Shown: in pieces, positions 43,553 through 51,903 of the stretch
How the letters are laid out: each line of letters starts with the position of its first letter
How positions within the stretch are numbered: the stretch's first letter is position 1
Notes under the pieces: generated by a model
What the model was told of the DNA's origin: nothing
Databases searched by the model: none
The model's input: the letters and a program-made list of their open reading frames with translations, nothing else
Program-made: the position numbers and the translations under genes
From: Limnohabitans sp. Rim47
GTDB lineage: Bacteria; Pseudomonadota; Gammaproteobacteria; Burkholderiales; Burkholderiaceae_C
Assembly (NCBI RefSeq): GCF_001517545.1
Contig: NZ_FBYA01000001.1
Span: 400,153 to 464,152, forward strand
Direction of reading: 5' to 3'
Length of the DNA stretch: 64,000 bases

Positions 43553-43568
43553 TTGCAATCGTTTGCAT
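43553..43568. promoter_or_regulatory. LacI-family operator, site 2 (porin upstream)
   Basis: TTGCAATCGTTTGCAT repeats site 1 with two changes. It lies 94 bases upstream of the porin ATG, close to the expected promoter, so binding here should block transcription directly; the pair of sites could support a repression loop. Confidence 0.75.
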
Positions 43569-43661
43569 GATTTGTTTAATTGGGAACGTTGAACACCGTG
43601 AAGAGCCGATCGGAGCGGGTCAATCAAACCTGATCACATCCTTAATTTTTTGGAGAAAAAC

Positions 43662-44570
43662 ATGCAAACTCAAATTCGTCTCGTGGCCGTTGCTGCGGCA
43701 TTGGTTGCCGCTGGTGCTGCACAAGCTGGTGTGTCTTTTGATGCCAACCTGGAACACGATGTCTTGTTCAAGGGCAAGCAAGGCGCTACCAGCAGCGCGA
43801 CAACCAACGGTGGCCGTGTGGAATTGAATGCCAACGCCGCCTTGGTCAAGTCGGGTGATAACTTTGTCAACGCAAAAGCCACAGTCACCGTTCCCACAGG
43901 CAGTGGTGACAGCGTGGGCATCGACGACGCCTGGATTCAGTTTGGCAACAGTGCCGCCGATCTGAAAATTGGCCGCCACGAAGCCGCTGATTTGTTCCCA
44001 TTGGGCAAAGATGTGGTGGTTGAAGCTGCAGGCGCCTACGGCTACCGTACCAATGCCTTGCGCGGTCGCTTCAAGACAGGCCAGTTGCACGCCGTGGCTG
44101 GTTTGAATGCAGCCCCTGGTTTGCGCGTTGAATTGGGTTTGGTGACTGAAAAATCGGCTGACGCAACACAAGCTTATGGCCTGCGTCCCACCTTGGTTTA
44201 CACCGCAGGTGCTTTGACTTTGCGTGCTGGTGTCGAGTCCTACAAAAAGAACAACGTCAGCTACTCCGGTACCGGCGTGTCGGTGGGTTATGCATTGAGC
44301 AGCAGCGCTTCGGTGAATGCGAACTACGGCAAAAACAGCGATCTGAACAACTCTAGCTCGCTGGGCCTGAACGCCGTTTTCGGTGATGCTGGCGTCGGCA
44401 TGGTTCAGGACAAAACAGCTGCCAACAAAGCCACGACTTACTACGCGGCTTACAGCTTCCCCTTGTTGGGCGTGAAGGGTGCAACCATCACCCCGGCTCT
44501 CAGCACATCCAAAGCCACTGGCGTCGAGAACCTGAATGCGTTCAAGGTGCGTTTGAACTACGCTTTCTGA
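43662..44570 (+). CDS. Outer-membrane porin, probable alpha-glucoside porin
   Basis: 302 residues. The signal peptide MQTQIRLVAVAAALVAAGAAQA precedes a mature protein of alternating beta-strand character, ending in LNYAF; a terminal phenylalanine is the assembly signal of outer-membrane barrels. It is of the beta-proteobacterial porin type, slightly short for a 16-strand barrel. ATG at 43662 has TTGGAGAAAAA before it. It is followed by a strong terminator and preceded by two LacI-type operators that also occur before the agl-like operon, so it is likely a sugar-induced porin letting maltose-like sugars into the periplasm. Confidence 0.85.
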   Translation: MQTQIRLVAVAAALVAAGAAQAGVSFDANLEHDVLFKGKQGATSSATTNGGRVELNANAALVKSGDNFVNAKATVTVPTGSGDSVGIDDAWIQFGNSAADLKIGRHEAADLFPLGKDVVVEAAGAYGYRTNALRGRFKTGQLHAVAGLNAAPGLRVELGLVTEKSADATQAYGLRPTLVYTAGALTLRAGVESYKKNNVSYSGTGVSVGYALSSSASVNANYGKNSDLNNSSSLGLNAVFGDAGVGMVQDKTAANKATTYYAAYSFPLLGVKGATITPALSTSKATGVENLNAFKVRLNYAF

Positions 44571-44603
44571 ACGTTGTAATCGTTTCTTCAAAGTTTCATT
44601 GAT

Positions 44604-44639
44604 ACCGTCCAAAGCTGCAAAGCTTTGGACGGTTTTTTT
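44604..44639 (+). terminator. Strong intrinsic terminator after the porin gene
   Basis: ACCGTCCAAAGCT (44604-44616) and AGCTTTGGACGGT (44621-44633) form a perfect 13-base stem closed by a GCAA tetraloop, followed by a run of seven T (44633-44639). It isolates the porin gene from the LacI gene. Confidence 0.95.
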
Positions 44640-44705
44640 GTGGTCTTTTGAATGCCACCTCCTGTTGGCCATGACGGCTTCAGCGCGCGTGAAATAATCA
44701 ATGCC

Positions 44706-45725
44706 ATGAGTCCTGCTTCATCTGTCCCTCGCCGCACCCAAATGGTCGATATTGCCCGCATGGCCGGGGTGTCTTCATCCACCGTTTCGCGGGCCTTGAG
44801 TGGCAGCGCCTTGATCCCCGAAGCCACGCGTGAGCGCATCTTGGAGTTGGCGCGCTCACTGAACTACCAAGTCAATGTGGGCGCGGCCAATTTGCGCAAA
44901 CGGTCGGTGCAAACGGTGGGTGTGGTGGTGCTGGGCGACAGCATGCAATCCATTTCGGACCCTTTCATTTTGAATTTGTTTGGCAGCGTGGCCGATGCCC
45001 TAGATGAGCAAGGCAGCAGCGTTTTGCTGACAAGGCTGCACGAAACTCGCAATGCCAGCATGCAATCCTTGGTCACCAGCGGCCAAGTTTCTGGCTTGGT
45101 GGTGATTGGCCAGCTGACCTGGCACGAACACCTGAATCGCTTGCAGCATTCGGGGCTGAAGTTTTCGGTCTGGGGTGCTGCATTGCCCGATGCGGCCTAC
45201 CCGGTGGTGGGGGGCGACAACGAGCAAGGCGGTTACCTGGCTGCTTCGCATTTGCTTGCGCGCGGCTGCAAAAAGATTGCCTTCTTCGGTGACATCAACC
45301 ACCCAGAGGCGGGTTTGCGCTACGCCGGTTATTTGCGTGCGCACCGCGAGGCGGGTGTCACGCCCGACGAGCGGCTGCGGCAATCGGTGTTGTTTGGCGA
45401 GCCTAGGTTGCTCCATGTAGTGCAAGAGTGGCTGTCACAAGATCTGGTCTTTGATGGTGTTTTTGCCACCAGCGATGTGGCTGCCATTGCCTTGATCAGT
45501 GCGCTCAACGCCCGCGGGATCGATGTGCCGCGCGATGTCAAGGTGGTTGGCTACGACGACATTGACATGGCCGGGCACGTTTTTCCTAGCCTGACTTCTA
45601 TCAGGCAGCCGACCAAACTGGCCGGCCATGCGCTGGTGACATTGCTCAATGAGGCGCAGTCGGGCATGCCGAAACGCGCGGTGATCTTGCCTACCGAACT
45701 GATCGAGCGCGACAGCACGCGTTGA
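44706..45725 (+). CDS. LacI family transcriptional regulator, AglR-like
   Basis: 339 residues: N-terminal helix-turn-helix MVDIARMAGVSSSTVSRALSG followed by the hinge helix, then a periplasmic-binding-protein-like sensor domain with VVGGDNEQGGYLAASHLLARGCKKIAFFGD near residue 185. ATG at 44706 (MSPASSVP) is used; the upstream part from 44652 is spurious. The gene sits between the porin and the alpha-glucoside operon. LacI proteins recognise palindromes with a central CG, and three such sites flank this gene, so it most likely represses both units until an alpha-glucoside or a derivative binds. Confidence 0.88.
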   Translation: MSPASSVPRRTQMVDIARMAGVSSSTVSRALSGSALIPEATRERILELARSLNYQVNVGAANLRKRSVQTVGVVVLGDSMQSISDPFILNLFGSVADALDEQGSSVLLTRLHETRNASMQSLVTSGQVSGLVVIGQLTWHEHLNRLQHSGLKFSVWGAALPDAAYPVVGGDNEQGGYLAASHLLARGCKKIAFFGDINHPEAGLRYAGYLRAHREAGVTPDERLRQSVLFGEPRLLHVVQEWLSQDLVFDGVFATSDVAAIALISALNARGIDVPRDVKVVGYDDIDMAGHVFPSLTSIRQPTKLAGHALVTLLNEAQSGMPKRAVILPTELIERDSTR

Positions 45726-45801
45726 ACAGGTCCAGCGCGACAGGACGCGCTGAAGTTACGTACCGCAATCAAACGACTTCGTTTTAGGGAAAACCCGCTA
45801 A

Positions 45802-45815
45802 TGCAATCGATTGCA
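45802..45815. promoter_or_regulatory. LacI-family operator, site 3 (receptor gene upstream)
   Basis: TGCAATCGATTGCA is a perfect 14-base palindrome, sharing TGCAATCG with porin site 2. It lies 82 bases upstream of the ATG of the alpha-glucoside receptor gene, the first gene of the operon. Confidence 0.78.
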
Positions 45816-45896
45816 CGAATGGTCAAATACGCTTGCGCTCACCGCTGAAAGGGTACGGGGGCGATGTGTACAACCTAAATTTACAGAGGCAATCAG

Positions 45897-47177
45897 ATGA
45901 CATTCACATCACGAAGCACAGCGGTTAAATGGGCTGCTGCATTGGTCGCAGCGCCCTTGATGGCCGTTTCGGCTCAAGCGGCCACCATCACCATTTCTTG
46001 CGGCTCGGTCGGTCAAGACTTTGAGTTTTGCAAAAAGCACACCGCCGAGTGGGCTCAGAAAACCGGCAACGAAGTCAAGCTCTTCACCATTCCCAACAGC
46101 ACCACCGACATCTTGGCTTTGTTCCGCCAAATGTTCGCCGCCAAATCGACAGACCTCGACGTCATCAACGTTGACGTGGTCTGGCCTGGTGTGATCAAAG
46201 ACCACTTGCTGGACCTCAAGCCCTACAGCAAAGGCGCTGAAAAGGCCCACTTTCCAGCCATCGTGGCCAACAACAGTGCTGACGGCAAACTGCTGGCCAT
46301 GCCTTGGTTCACCGATGCCGGCTTGCTGTTCTACCGCAAAGACCTGGTCGAAAAATACGGCGCTAAAGCCCCTGCGACTTGGGAAGATCTGGCCGCGACT
46401 GCCAAGAAAATTCAAGACGGCGAGCGTGCCGCTGGCAACAAAGATTTCCAAGGTTTTGTTTTCCAGGCAAAAGCCTACGAAGGCCTGACCTGCGACGCCG
46501 TAGAGTGGATCCACAGCTACAAAGGCGGCAACATCGTTGACGACAAAGGCAACATCACCGTCAACAACCCTAACGCTGTCAAGGCGCTGAAGACCGCTGC
46601 CTCTTGGATTGGCACCATCGCACCTCAAGGCGTGTTGAACTACGCCGAAGAAGAAGCCCGTGGCGTGTTCCAAAACGGCAATGCCGCCTTCATGCGCAAC
46701 TGGCCTTACGCCTGGTCGCTGGGCAATGGCGCCGACTCCAAGATCAAAGACAAGATCGGTGTGGCGGCACTGCCTAAAGGTGGCGCTGACGGTCAAAACG
46801 CCGCCACCTTGGGTGGCTGGCAGTTGGCTGTTTCCAAGTACTCCAAGAACCCTGATGCCGCCGCTTCTTTGGTGATGTACATGACCAGCCCAGAAGTGCA
46901 AAAAGAGCGCGCCATCAAAGGCTCTTACAACCCCACCATCGCTGCTTTGTACAAAGACAAAGAAGTGTTGGCCGCCAACCCCTTCTTTGGCAGCTTGTTT
47001 GACGTGTTCACCAGCGCCGTGCCACGCCCAGCGACCGCCACAGGCTTGAAGTACCCTGAAGTCAGCGCTGCCTTCTGGAACGCGACGCACGACGTGTTGT
47101 CGGGCAAAGCCACTGCCGAAGACAGCCTGAAGCGCCTGGACGGCAAGCTCAAGCAAGTCAAGCGCAACCAGTGGTAA
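45897..47177 (+). CDS. Alpha-glucoside ABC transporter, periplasmic binding protein (AglE/ThuE-like)
   Basis: 426 residues, cluster-1 carbohydrate receptor. A Sec signal peptide ends near AQA, giving a mature start ATITISCGSVGQDFEFC; the paired cysteines here recur in trehalose/maltose receptors. Blocks AMPWFTDAGLLFYRKDLVEKYG (residues ~134-155) and AAFMRNWPYAWSLG near 260 are typical of the ThuE/AglE group. ATG at 45897 is preceded by GAGG. It is first in an operon with two permeases, an ATPase and two alpha-glucosidases, so the ligand is likely maltose, trehalose, sucrose or a similar alpha-glucoside. Confidence 0.9.
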   Translation: MTFTSRSTAVKWAAALVAAPLMAVSAQAATITISCGSVGQDFEFCKKHTAEWAQKTGNEVKLFTIPNSTTDILALFRQMFAAKSTDLDVINVDVVWPGVIKDHLLDLKPYSKGAEKAHFPAIVANNSADGKLLAMPWFTDAGLLFYRKDLVEKYGAKAPATWEDLAATAKKIQDGERAAGNKDFQGFVFQAKAYEGLTCDAVEWIHSYKGGNIVDDKGNITVNNPNAVKALKTAASWIGTIAPQGVLNYAEEEARGVFQNGNAAFMRNWPYAWSLGNGADSKIKDKIGVAALPKGGADGQNAATLGGWQLAVSKYSKNPDAAASLVMYMTSPEVQKERAIKGSYNPTIAALYKDKEVLAANPFFGSLFDVFTSAVPRPATATGLKYPEVSAAFWNATHDVLSGKATAEDSLKRLDGKLKQVKRNQW

Positions 47178-47199
47178 TTTGAACTGAGTGCCCGCCAAG

Positions 47200-47222
47200 G
47201 TCCGGGTGCTTTGCATCCGGAC
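47200..47222 (+). other. Hairpin between the alpha-glucoside receptor and permease genes
   Basis: GTCCGGGTGC (47200-47209) pairs with GCATCCGGAC (47213-47222) around a TTT loop, with one G-T pair. It begins 22 bases after the receptor stop. Only three T follow, so partial termination or mRNA stabilisation is more likely than full termination. It parallels the hairpins behind the other receptor genes. Confidence 0.65.
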
Positions 47223-47253
47223 TTTATCGTTTGACGACCCCTCTTGGAAACTC

Positions 47254-48162
47254 ATGAACAACAAGACGCGCACAGCCTGGCTGTTCTTGGCCCCCATGTT
47301 GGTGGTGCTGTTGTTGGTGGCTGTTTGGCCTTTGGGGCGGACCATTTGGTTCAGCTTCACCGACGCCAACATCAACAACCTCGAAGCCAGCAAATTCATT
47401 GGCCTAGAAAACTACTTTGGTGAGTTTGGCCTGTTTGCCAACCCCAACAACACCGATGGATTTTTTGCCGGCGATTGGGGCATCTCCATCCTCAATACAT
47501 TGAAGTTTTCCATCGTCTCGGTGACCTTGGAGACCCTGCTGGGCCTGGCCGTGGCCATGTTGCTCAACCAAGAATTCAAAGGCCGCACCTTGGTGCGCAC
47601 CGCGGTGCTGGTGCCTTGGGCCATTCCCACCATCGTCTCGGCCAAGATGTGGGGCTGGATGCTGCACGACCAGTTTGGCGTGATCAACCAGTGGCTGTTT
47701 GACCTGGGCTGGATTGCCCAAAAAATCGCTTGGACCGCGCAGCCCGAATACGCCATGTGGACCGTGGTGGCGGTTGACGTGTGGAAAACCACGCCCTTCA
47801 TGGCCCTGCTGATCTTGGCCGCTTTGCAAACCTTGCCCAAAGACTGCTACGAAGCTGCGCAAGTTGATGGTGTGCACCCCTTGCGCGTTTTCTGGAAAGT
47901 CACGCTGCCCTTGATCAAACCCGCGTTGATGGTCGCCATGATCTTCCGCTTGCTCGACGCCTTACGCGTGTTCGACCTGATCTATGTGCTGACCTCGAAC
48001 AACAACACCACCATTTCCATGTCGGGCTTTGTGCGCCGCGAAATGATCGATAACGGGTACATGGGTTACGGCTCTGCCGCGTCGACCGCGCTGTTCCTCA
48101 TCATTGGCCTGTGCACTGTGCTGGCCATCAAAGCCAGTCGCATGAAGTTGGGAGACGACTGA
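47254..48162 (+). CDS. Alpha-glucoside ABC transporter permease, MalF-like (AglF)
   Basis: 302 residues, six helices, EAA loop as YEAAQVDGVHPLRVFWKVTLPLIKP near residue 205. ATG at 47254 has GGA at a suitable distance; the frame is open to 47188 across the hairpin spacer but that is not used. The last base of its stop codon is the first base of the next start (TGATG), so it is tightly coupled to the second permease. It forms half of the channel. Confidence 0.92.
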   Translation: MNNKTRTAWLFLAPMLVVLLLVAVWPLGRTIWFSFTDANINNLEASKFIGLENYFGEFGLFANPNNTDGFFAGDWGISILNTLKFSIVSVTLETLLGLAVAMLLNQEFKGRTLVRTAVLVPWAIPTIVSAKMWGWMLHDQFGVINQWLFDLGWIAQKIAWTAQPEYAMWTVVAVDVWKTTPFMALLILAALQTLPKDCYEAAQVDGVHPLRVFWKVTLPLIKPALMVAMIFRLLDALRVFDLIYVLTSNNNTTISMSGFVRREMIDNGYMGYGSAASTALFLIIGLCTVLAIKASRMKLGDD

Positions 48163-48998
48163 TGAAAACCCCATTGCTTGGGCGCATTGCGCTCTACGTA
48201 GCCGCCACCGTGCTGGTGTTGGTCTCGGTGTTCCCCTTTTTGTACGCCTTGGCCACCTCGTTCAAAACCGGCGCTTCGCTGTTTGACAGCAGCTTGCTGC
48301 CCAGCAGCGTGTCTTGGCGCAACTACAGCTCTTTGTTCACCTTGGCCGAGCAACCCTTTGGCCGCCACATCTTGAACTCGGTGATGGTCTCGATCGTGGT
48401 GGTCACGCTCTCACTTTTTTTGGGCATCTCGGCTGCGTATGCGCTGGGCCGCATCACCTTCAAAGGCCGGGGCCTTTTGTTGACCGCCATTTTGGGGGTG
48501 TCGATGTTCCCACAAGTGGCGGTACTGGCCGGCATGTTCGAGTTGATCCGGTTTTTGGGCCTGTACAACAAGGCGCTGGGTTTGGTGTTGCCCTACATGA
48601 TCTTTACGCTGCCCTTCACCGTCTGGGTGCTCACCACCTTCATGAAGCAGCTGCCCAAAGAGCTCGAAGAGGCGGCCATCATGGACGGTTGCAGCCCGTG
48701 GCGCATCATCAAAGACGTGTTCATGCCGCTGCTGTGGCCCGCTTTGGTGTCGACAGGCTTGCTGGCTTTCATTGCCGCATGGAACGAATTTTTGTTCGCA
48801 CTGACCTTTGTGCTCGACAACAACGAACGCACGGTGCCCGTGTCGATCTCGTTGATCTCCGGTGCCAGCAAATACGAAATCCCATGGGGCAACATCATGG
48901 CCGCCTCGGTGCTGGTGACCTTGCCACTGCTGGCCTTGGTGCTGGCGTTCCAGAAAAAGATCGTCTCTGGCCTGACGGCCGGTGCGGTCAAAGGTTAA
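48162..48998 (+). CDS. Alpha-glucoside ABC transporter permease, MalG-like (AglG)
   Basis: 278 residues, six helices, EAA loop EEAAIMDGCSPWRIIKDVFMPLL near residue 165, and the standard C-terminus IVSGLTAGAVKG. ATG at 48162 has GGGAG eight bases upstream and overlaps the previous stop by one base. It is the second channel subunit; the first alpha-glucosidase gene follows after 19 bases. Confidence 0.93.
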   Translation: MKTPLLGRIALYVAATVLVLVSVFPFLYALATSFKTGASLFDSSLLPSSVSWRNYSSLFTLAEQPFGRHILNSVMVSIVVVTLSLFLGISAAYALGRITFKGRGLLLTAILGVSMFPQVAVLAGMFELIRFLGLYNKALGLVLPYMIFTLPFTVWVLTTFMKQLPKELEEAAIMDGCSPWRIIKDVFMPLLWPALVSTGLLAFIAAWNEFLFALTFVLDNNERTVPVSISLISGASKYEIPWGNIMAASVLVTLPLLALVLAFQKKIVSGLTAGAVKG

Positions 48999-49017
48999 AC
49001 CCTCTTTGTTCATACCC

Positions 49018-50682
49018 ATGATTGAAAAAGCACCCAACAATGGCTGGTGGCGCGGTGGCGTCATCTACCAAATCTACCCCCGCAGCTTTCAAGACAGCAA
49101 CGGGGACGGCATTGGCGACCTGCCCGGCATCACCGAGCGCTTGGCCCATGTGGCCGAGCTGGGGGCCGACGGCATTTGGCTCTCGCCCTTCTTCAAAAGC
49201 CCGATGAAAGACTTCGGCTACGACGTGAGCGATTACTGCGACGTTGACCCGATGTTTGGCAACATCGCCGACTTCAAAGCCTTGCTCGCACGCGCGCACA
49301 GCTTGGGCCTGAAGGTCATGATTGACCAAGTGCTCTCGCACGCCAGCGACCAGCACCCATGGTTCGTGGAAAGCCGCGCCAGCCGCGACAACCCCAAGGC
49401 CGACTGGTTTGTCTGGGCCGATGCACGCGAAGACGGCACGCCCCCCAACAACTGGTTGTCCATCTTTGGGGGCAGCGCATGGCAGTGGGACACGCGCCGC
49501 TGCCAGTACTACCTGCACAACTTTTTGAGCAGCCAACCCGATCTGAACTTTCACCACCCTGAGGTGCAAGCGGCATTGTTGCAAACCGTGAAGTTCTGGC
49601 TCGACATGGGTGTGGACGGCTACCGTCTGGACACCGCCAACTTTTACTTTCATGACGCTTTGCTGCGTGACAACCCGGGCCGAGGTGCCCCCAGCCGCGA
49701 CAACCCTGACCCGGCGGTCAACCCCTTCAATCCCTACGCGTGGCAAGCCCACGTCTACGACAAAAGCCGCCCAGAAAACCTGCCTTTCCTGGAAAACCTG
49801 CGTGCATTGCTCGACCAATACCCCGACACCACCATGGTCGGCGAGATCGGTGACGACGACGGTTTGGCCCGCGTGGCCGAATACACCAGCAGCGGACCGC
49901 AAGGCCAACGCCGTTTGCACATGGCCTACTGCTTTGACTTCTTGGGCGAAGCCCACAGCGCCCCGTTCTTGCACGGCGTGCTGCAGCGCTTTAACCAAGT
50001 GGTGGGCGATGGCTGGCCTTGCTGGGCTTTGTCCAACCACGACTGCGTGCGCTCGGCCACGCGTTGGGGCGGTGTCCAGCCCGATGCCCGCTTGCTGCGC
50101 TTGGCGGCGGCCTTTCAAATGGGCTTGCGCGGCACCGTCTGCCTGTACCAAGGCGAAGAGCTGGGTTTGCCCGAGGCCCAAGTGGCCTTTGAGGATTTGC
50201 AAGACCCGTATGGCATCACCATGTGGCCCGAATTCAAAGGCCGTGACGGTTGCCGCACCCCCATGCCCTGGCAAGCCGCTGCGCCGCACGCGGGCTTTTC
50301 CAGTGCGGCCAAAACCTGGCTGCCCGTGGACGCACGCCACACCGCCTTGGCGGTGGACCAACAAACCGGCCCAGACAGTTTGTTGGGCTATTTCAAGCAA
50401 ATCATTGCTTGGCGAAAAACCCAGCCTGCACTCATCCACGGCGACATGCAGCTGTGGGCTGCACACGCGCAAACCTTGGTCTTTGTGCGCGAGCACGCGG
50501 GCCAGCGGGTGCTGTGTGCCTTCAACTTCAGCGACCAGGTTGCCGAGCTGAGTCTGCCCGCAGACTGGGCGGGTGCCCAGGCCTTGAGCGGCAGCGGCAC
50601 CAGCGGTGTGCATGTCGATGCACAGCGCCTGCGCTTTGAGCCTTGGGGCTGCGCCTTCTTGAGCCCATCCAAGGGCCTTTGA
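49018..50682 (+). CDS. Alpha-glucosidase, GH13 (AglA-like)
   Basis: 554 residues with the GH13 barrel and a C-terminal beta domain. Conserved region I is VMIDQVLSHASDQHPWF; the nucleophile is D205 in DGYRLDTANF, the acid/base E276 in MVGEIGDDD, and the third carboxylate D342 in LSNHD. The VYQIYPRSFQDSNGDGIGDLPGI start is typical of oligo-1,6-/alpha-1,4-glucosidases. No signal peptide, so it hydrolyses imported disaccharide in the cytoplasm to glucose, which Glk (12605-13594) can phosphorylate. ATG at 49018 is used; an upstream in-frame GTG at 48982 lies inside the permease gene. Confidence 0.92.
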   Translation: MIEKAPNNGWWRGGVIYQIYPRSFQDSNGDGIGDLPGITERLAHVAELGADGIWLSPFFKSPMKDFGYDVSDYCDVDPMFGNIADFKALLARAHSLGLKVMIDQVLSHASDQHPWFVESRASRDNPKADWFVWADAREDGTPPNNWLSIFGGSAWQWDTRRCQYYLHNFLSSQPDLNFHHPEVQAALLQTVKFWLDMGVDGYRLDTANFYFHDALLRDNPGRGAPSRDNPDPAVNPFNPYAWQAHVYDKSRPENLPFLENLRALLDQYPDTTMVGEIGDDDGLARVAEYTSSGPQGQRRLHMAYCFDFLGEAHSAPFLHGVLQRFNQVVGDGWPCWALSNHDCVRSATRWGGVQPDARLLRLAAAFQMGLRGTVCLYQGEELGLPEAQVAFEDLQDPYGITMWPEFKGRDGCRTPMPWQAAAPHAGFSSAAKTWLPVDARHTALAVDQQTGPDSLLGYFKQIIAWRKTQPALIHGDMQLWAAHAQTLVFVREHAGQRVLCAFNFSDQVAELSLPADWAGAQALSGSGTSGVHVDAQRLRFEPWGCAFLSPSKGL

Positions 50683-50715
50683 AACCCATTTCACCGACAC
50701 GATCCGAGGCTTGCC

Positions 50716-51855
50716 ATGTCCAAAATTGAATTTCGCAACGTCAGCAAACGCTACAACGCCGCTGCCGCTTTGACCATCAACAATGCCAACCTCGTCATCG
50801 AAGACGGTGAGTTCTGCGTCTTCGTCGGCCCGTCAGGTTGCGGCAAATCGACTTTGCTGCGCATGGTGGCGGGCTTGGAAGACATCACCGCAGGTGATTT
50901 GCTCATCGGCGGTGAACGCGTCAACGACTTGCCGCCCGCCCGCCGTGGGGTGGCCATGGTGTTCCAAAGTTACGCGCTGTACCCGCACATGACGGTGCGC
51001 GAGAACATGGCTTTTGGCCTCAAAGTGCTGGGCTCGAATGCGGCAGAGATCGACAAAAAAGTGCGTGCAGCCGCCGAAATTTTGCAGCTCACGCCCTTGC
51101 TCGACCGTTTGCCCAAAGCCCTCTCGGGCGGTCAACGTCAGCGTGTGGCCATTGGCCGTGCCATCGTCAAAGAGCCTCGCGTGTTTTTGTTCGATGAGCC
51201 GCTGTCCAACTTGGACGCTGCGCTGCGCGTGCAGACCCGCTTGGAGATCGCCAAGCTGCACCACGACATCGGCACGGCGAGCATGATTTACGTCACGCAC
51301 GACCAAGTGGAGGCCATGACGCTGGCCGACAAGATCGTCTTGCTCAACACCGGTGAGCGCATTGCCACCCACGGCAGCGTGGCGCAAGTGGGCTCGCCCA
51401 TGGCGCTGTACTACCGACCCAACAGCTTGTTTGTGGCCGAATTCATTGGCTCACCCAAGATGAACATCCTGCCCGCGCAGTGGCTGTCCTCGGACGGCCA
51501 GCGCACCGAGGTGTCGGTGTCAGGCCGGGTGTTCAGCGCGGCAGTCGATGCCGCCACGGGCAATGCCGGGCAAGCGGTGCACTTGGGGCTGCGTCCCGAA
51601 GACATGCGCTTGGTGTCCAACTGCCAGCAAGCCAACACCTTCGCCGGCACCATCGCGCACATCGAAAAGCTGGGCGAGTCGTCCATGCTCTACATCCAAC
51701 CCGAAGGGCACACCGAGCTGGTGACCTTGAAGGTGGAGGGCACCACCACAGAGCAAACTGGTGCTGCGGTGTGCGTGCACATTGCGCCCGAGTTGCTGCA
51801 TCTGTTCAATGCGCAGGGCGATGCCTACGAGCGGACGGTGACGCTGCCAGTTTGA
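50716..51855 (+). CDS. Alpha-glucoside ABC transporter ATP-binding protein, MalK family (AglK)
   Basis: 379 residues: Walker A GPSGCGKST near residue 38, Q-loop VFQSYALYPHMTV, signature LSGGQRQRVAIGRAI near 137, Walker B FLFDEPLSNLDA near 158, H-loop VTHDQVEAMTL, and TOBE/MOTIF-type C-terminal domain from about 240 (HLGLRPEDMRL). It drives the permeases encoded upstream. It is a paralogue of the ATPase at 19195-20262. Its place between the two glucosidase genes is unusual only in order; spacing is 33 and about 48 bases. Confidence 0.93.
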   Translation: MSKIEFRNVSKRYNAAAALTINNANLVIEDGEFCVFVGPSGCGKSTLLRMVAGLEDITAGDLLIGGERVNDLPPARRGVAMVFQSYALYPHMTVRENMAFGLKVLGSNAAEIDKKVRAAAEILQLTPLLDRLPKALSGGQRQRVAIGRAIVKEPRVFLFDEPLSNLDAALRVQTRLEIAKLHHDIGTASMIYVTHDQVEAMTLADKIVLLNTGERIATHGSVAQVGSPMALYYRPNSLFVAEFIGSPKMNILPAQWLSSDGQRTEVSVSGRVFSAAVDAATGNAGQAVHLGLRPEDMRLVSNCQQANTFAGTIAHIEKLGESSMLYIQPEGHTELVTLKVEGTTTEQTGAAVCVHIAPELLHLFNAQGDAYERTVTLPV

Positions 51856-51903
51856 GTTTCTTGCCCCCTTCTCACTTTGGCCTATTCCCTAGCTGCCGAA
51901 CCC

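Larger units (their letters stand above)
43208..43661. promoter_or_regulatory. 454-base divergent control region (response regulator / porin)
   Basis: No credible gene. The part near the porin is AT-richer than its surroundings and holds two LacI-type palindromes (43465-43480 and 43553-43568) 88 bases apart centre to centre. GGAG at 43652-43655 serves the porin ATG at 43662. The left 200 bases must contain the promoter of the two-component operon, but I see no clear -35/-10 pair. Confidence 0.6.

Noticed and set aside
48988..50700. A 570-codon minus-strand frame opposite the first alpha-glucosidase gene
   Set aside because: Mirror frame of a clear GH13 gene; no ribosome-binding site and no recognisable domain.
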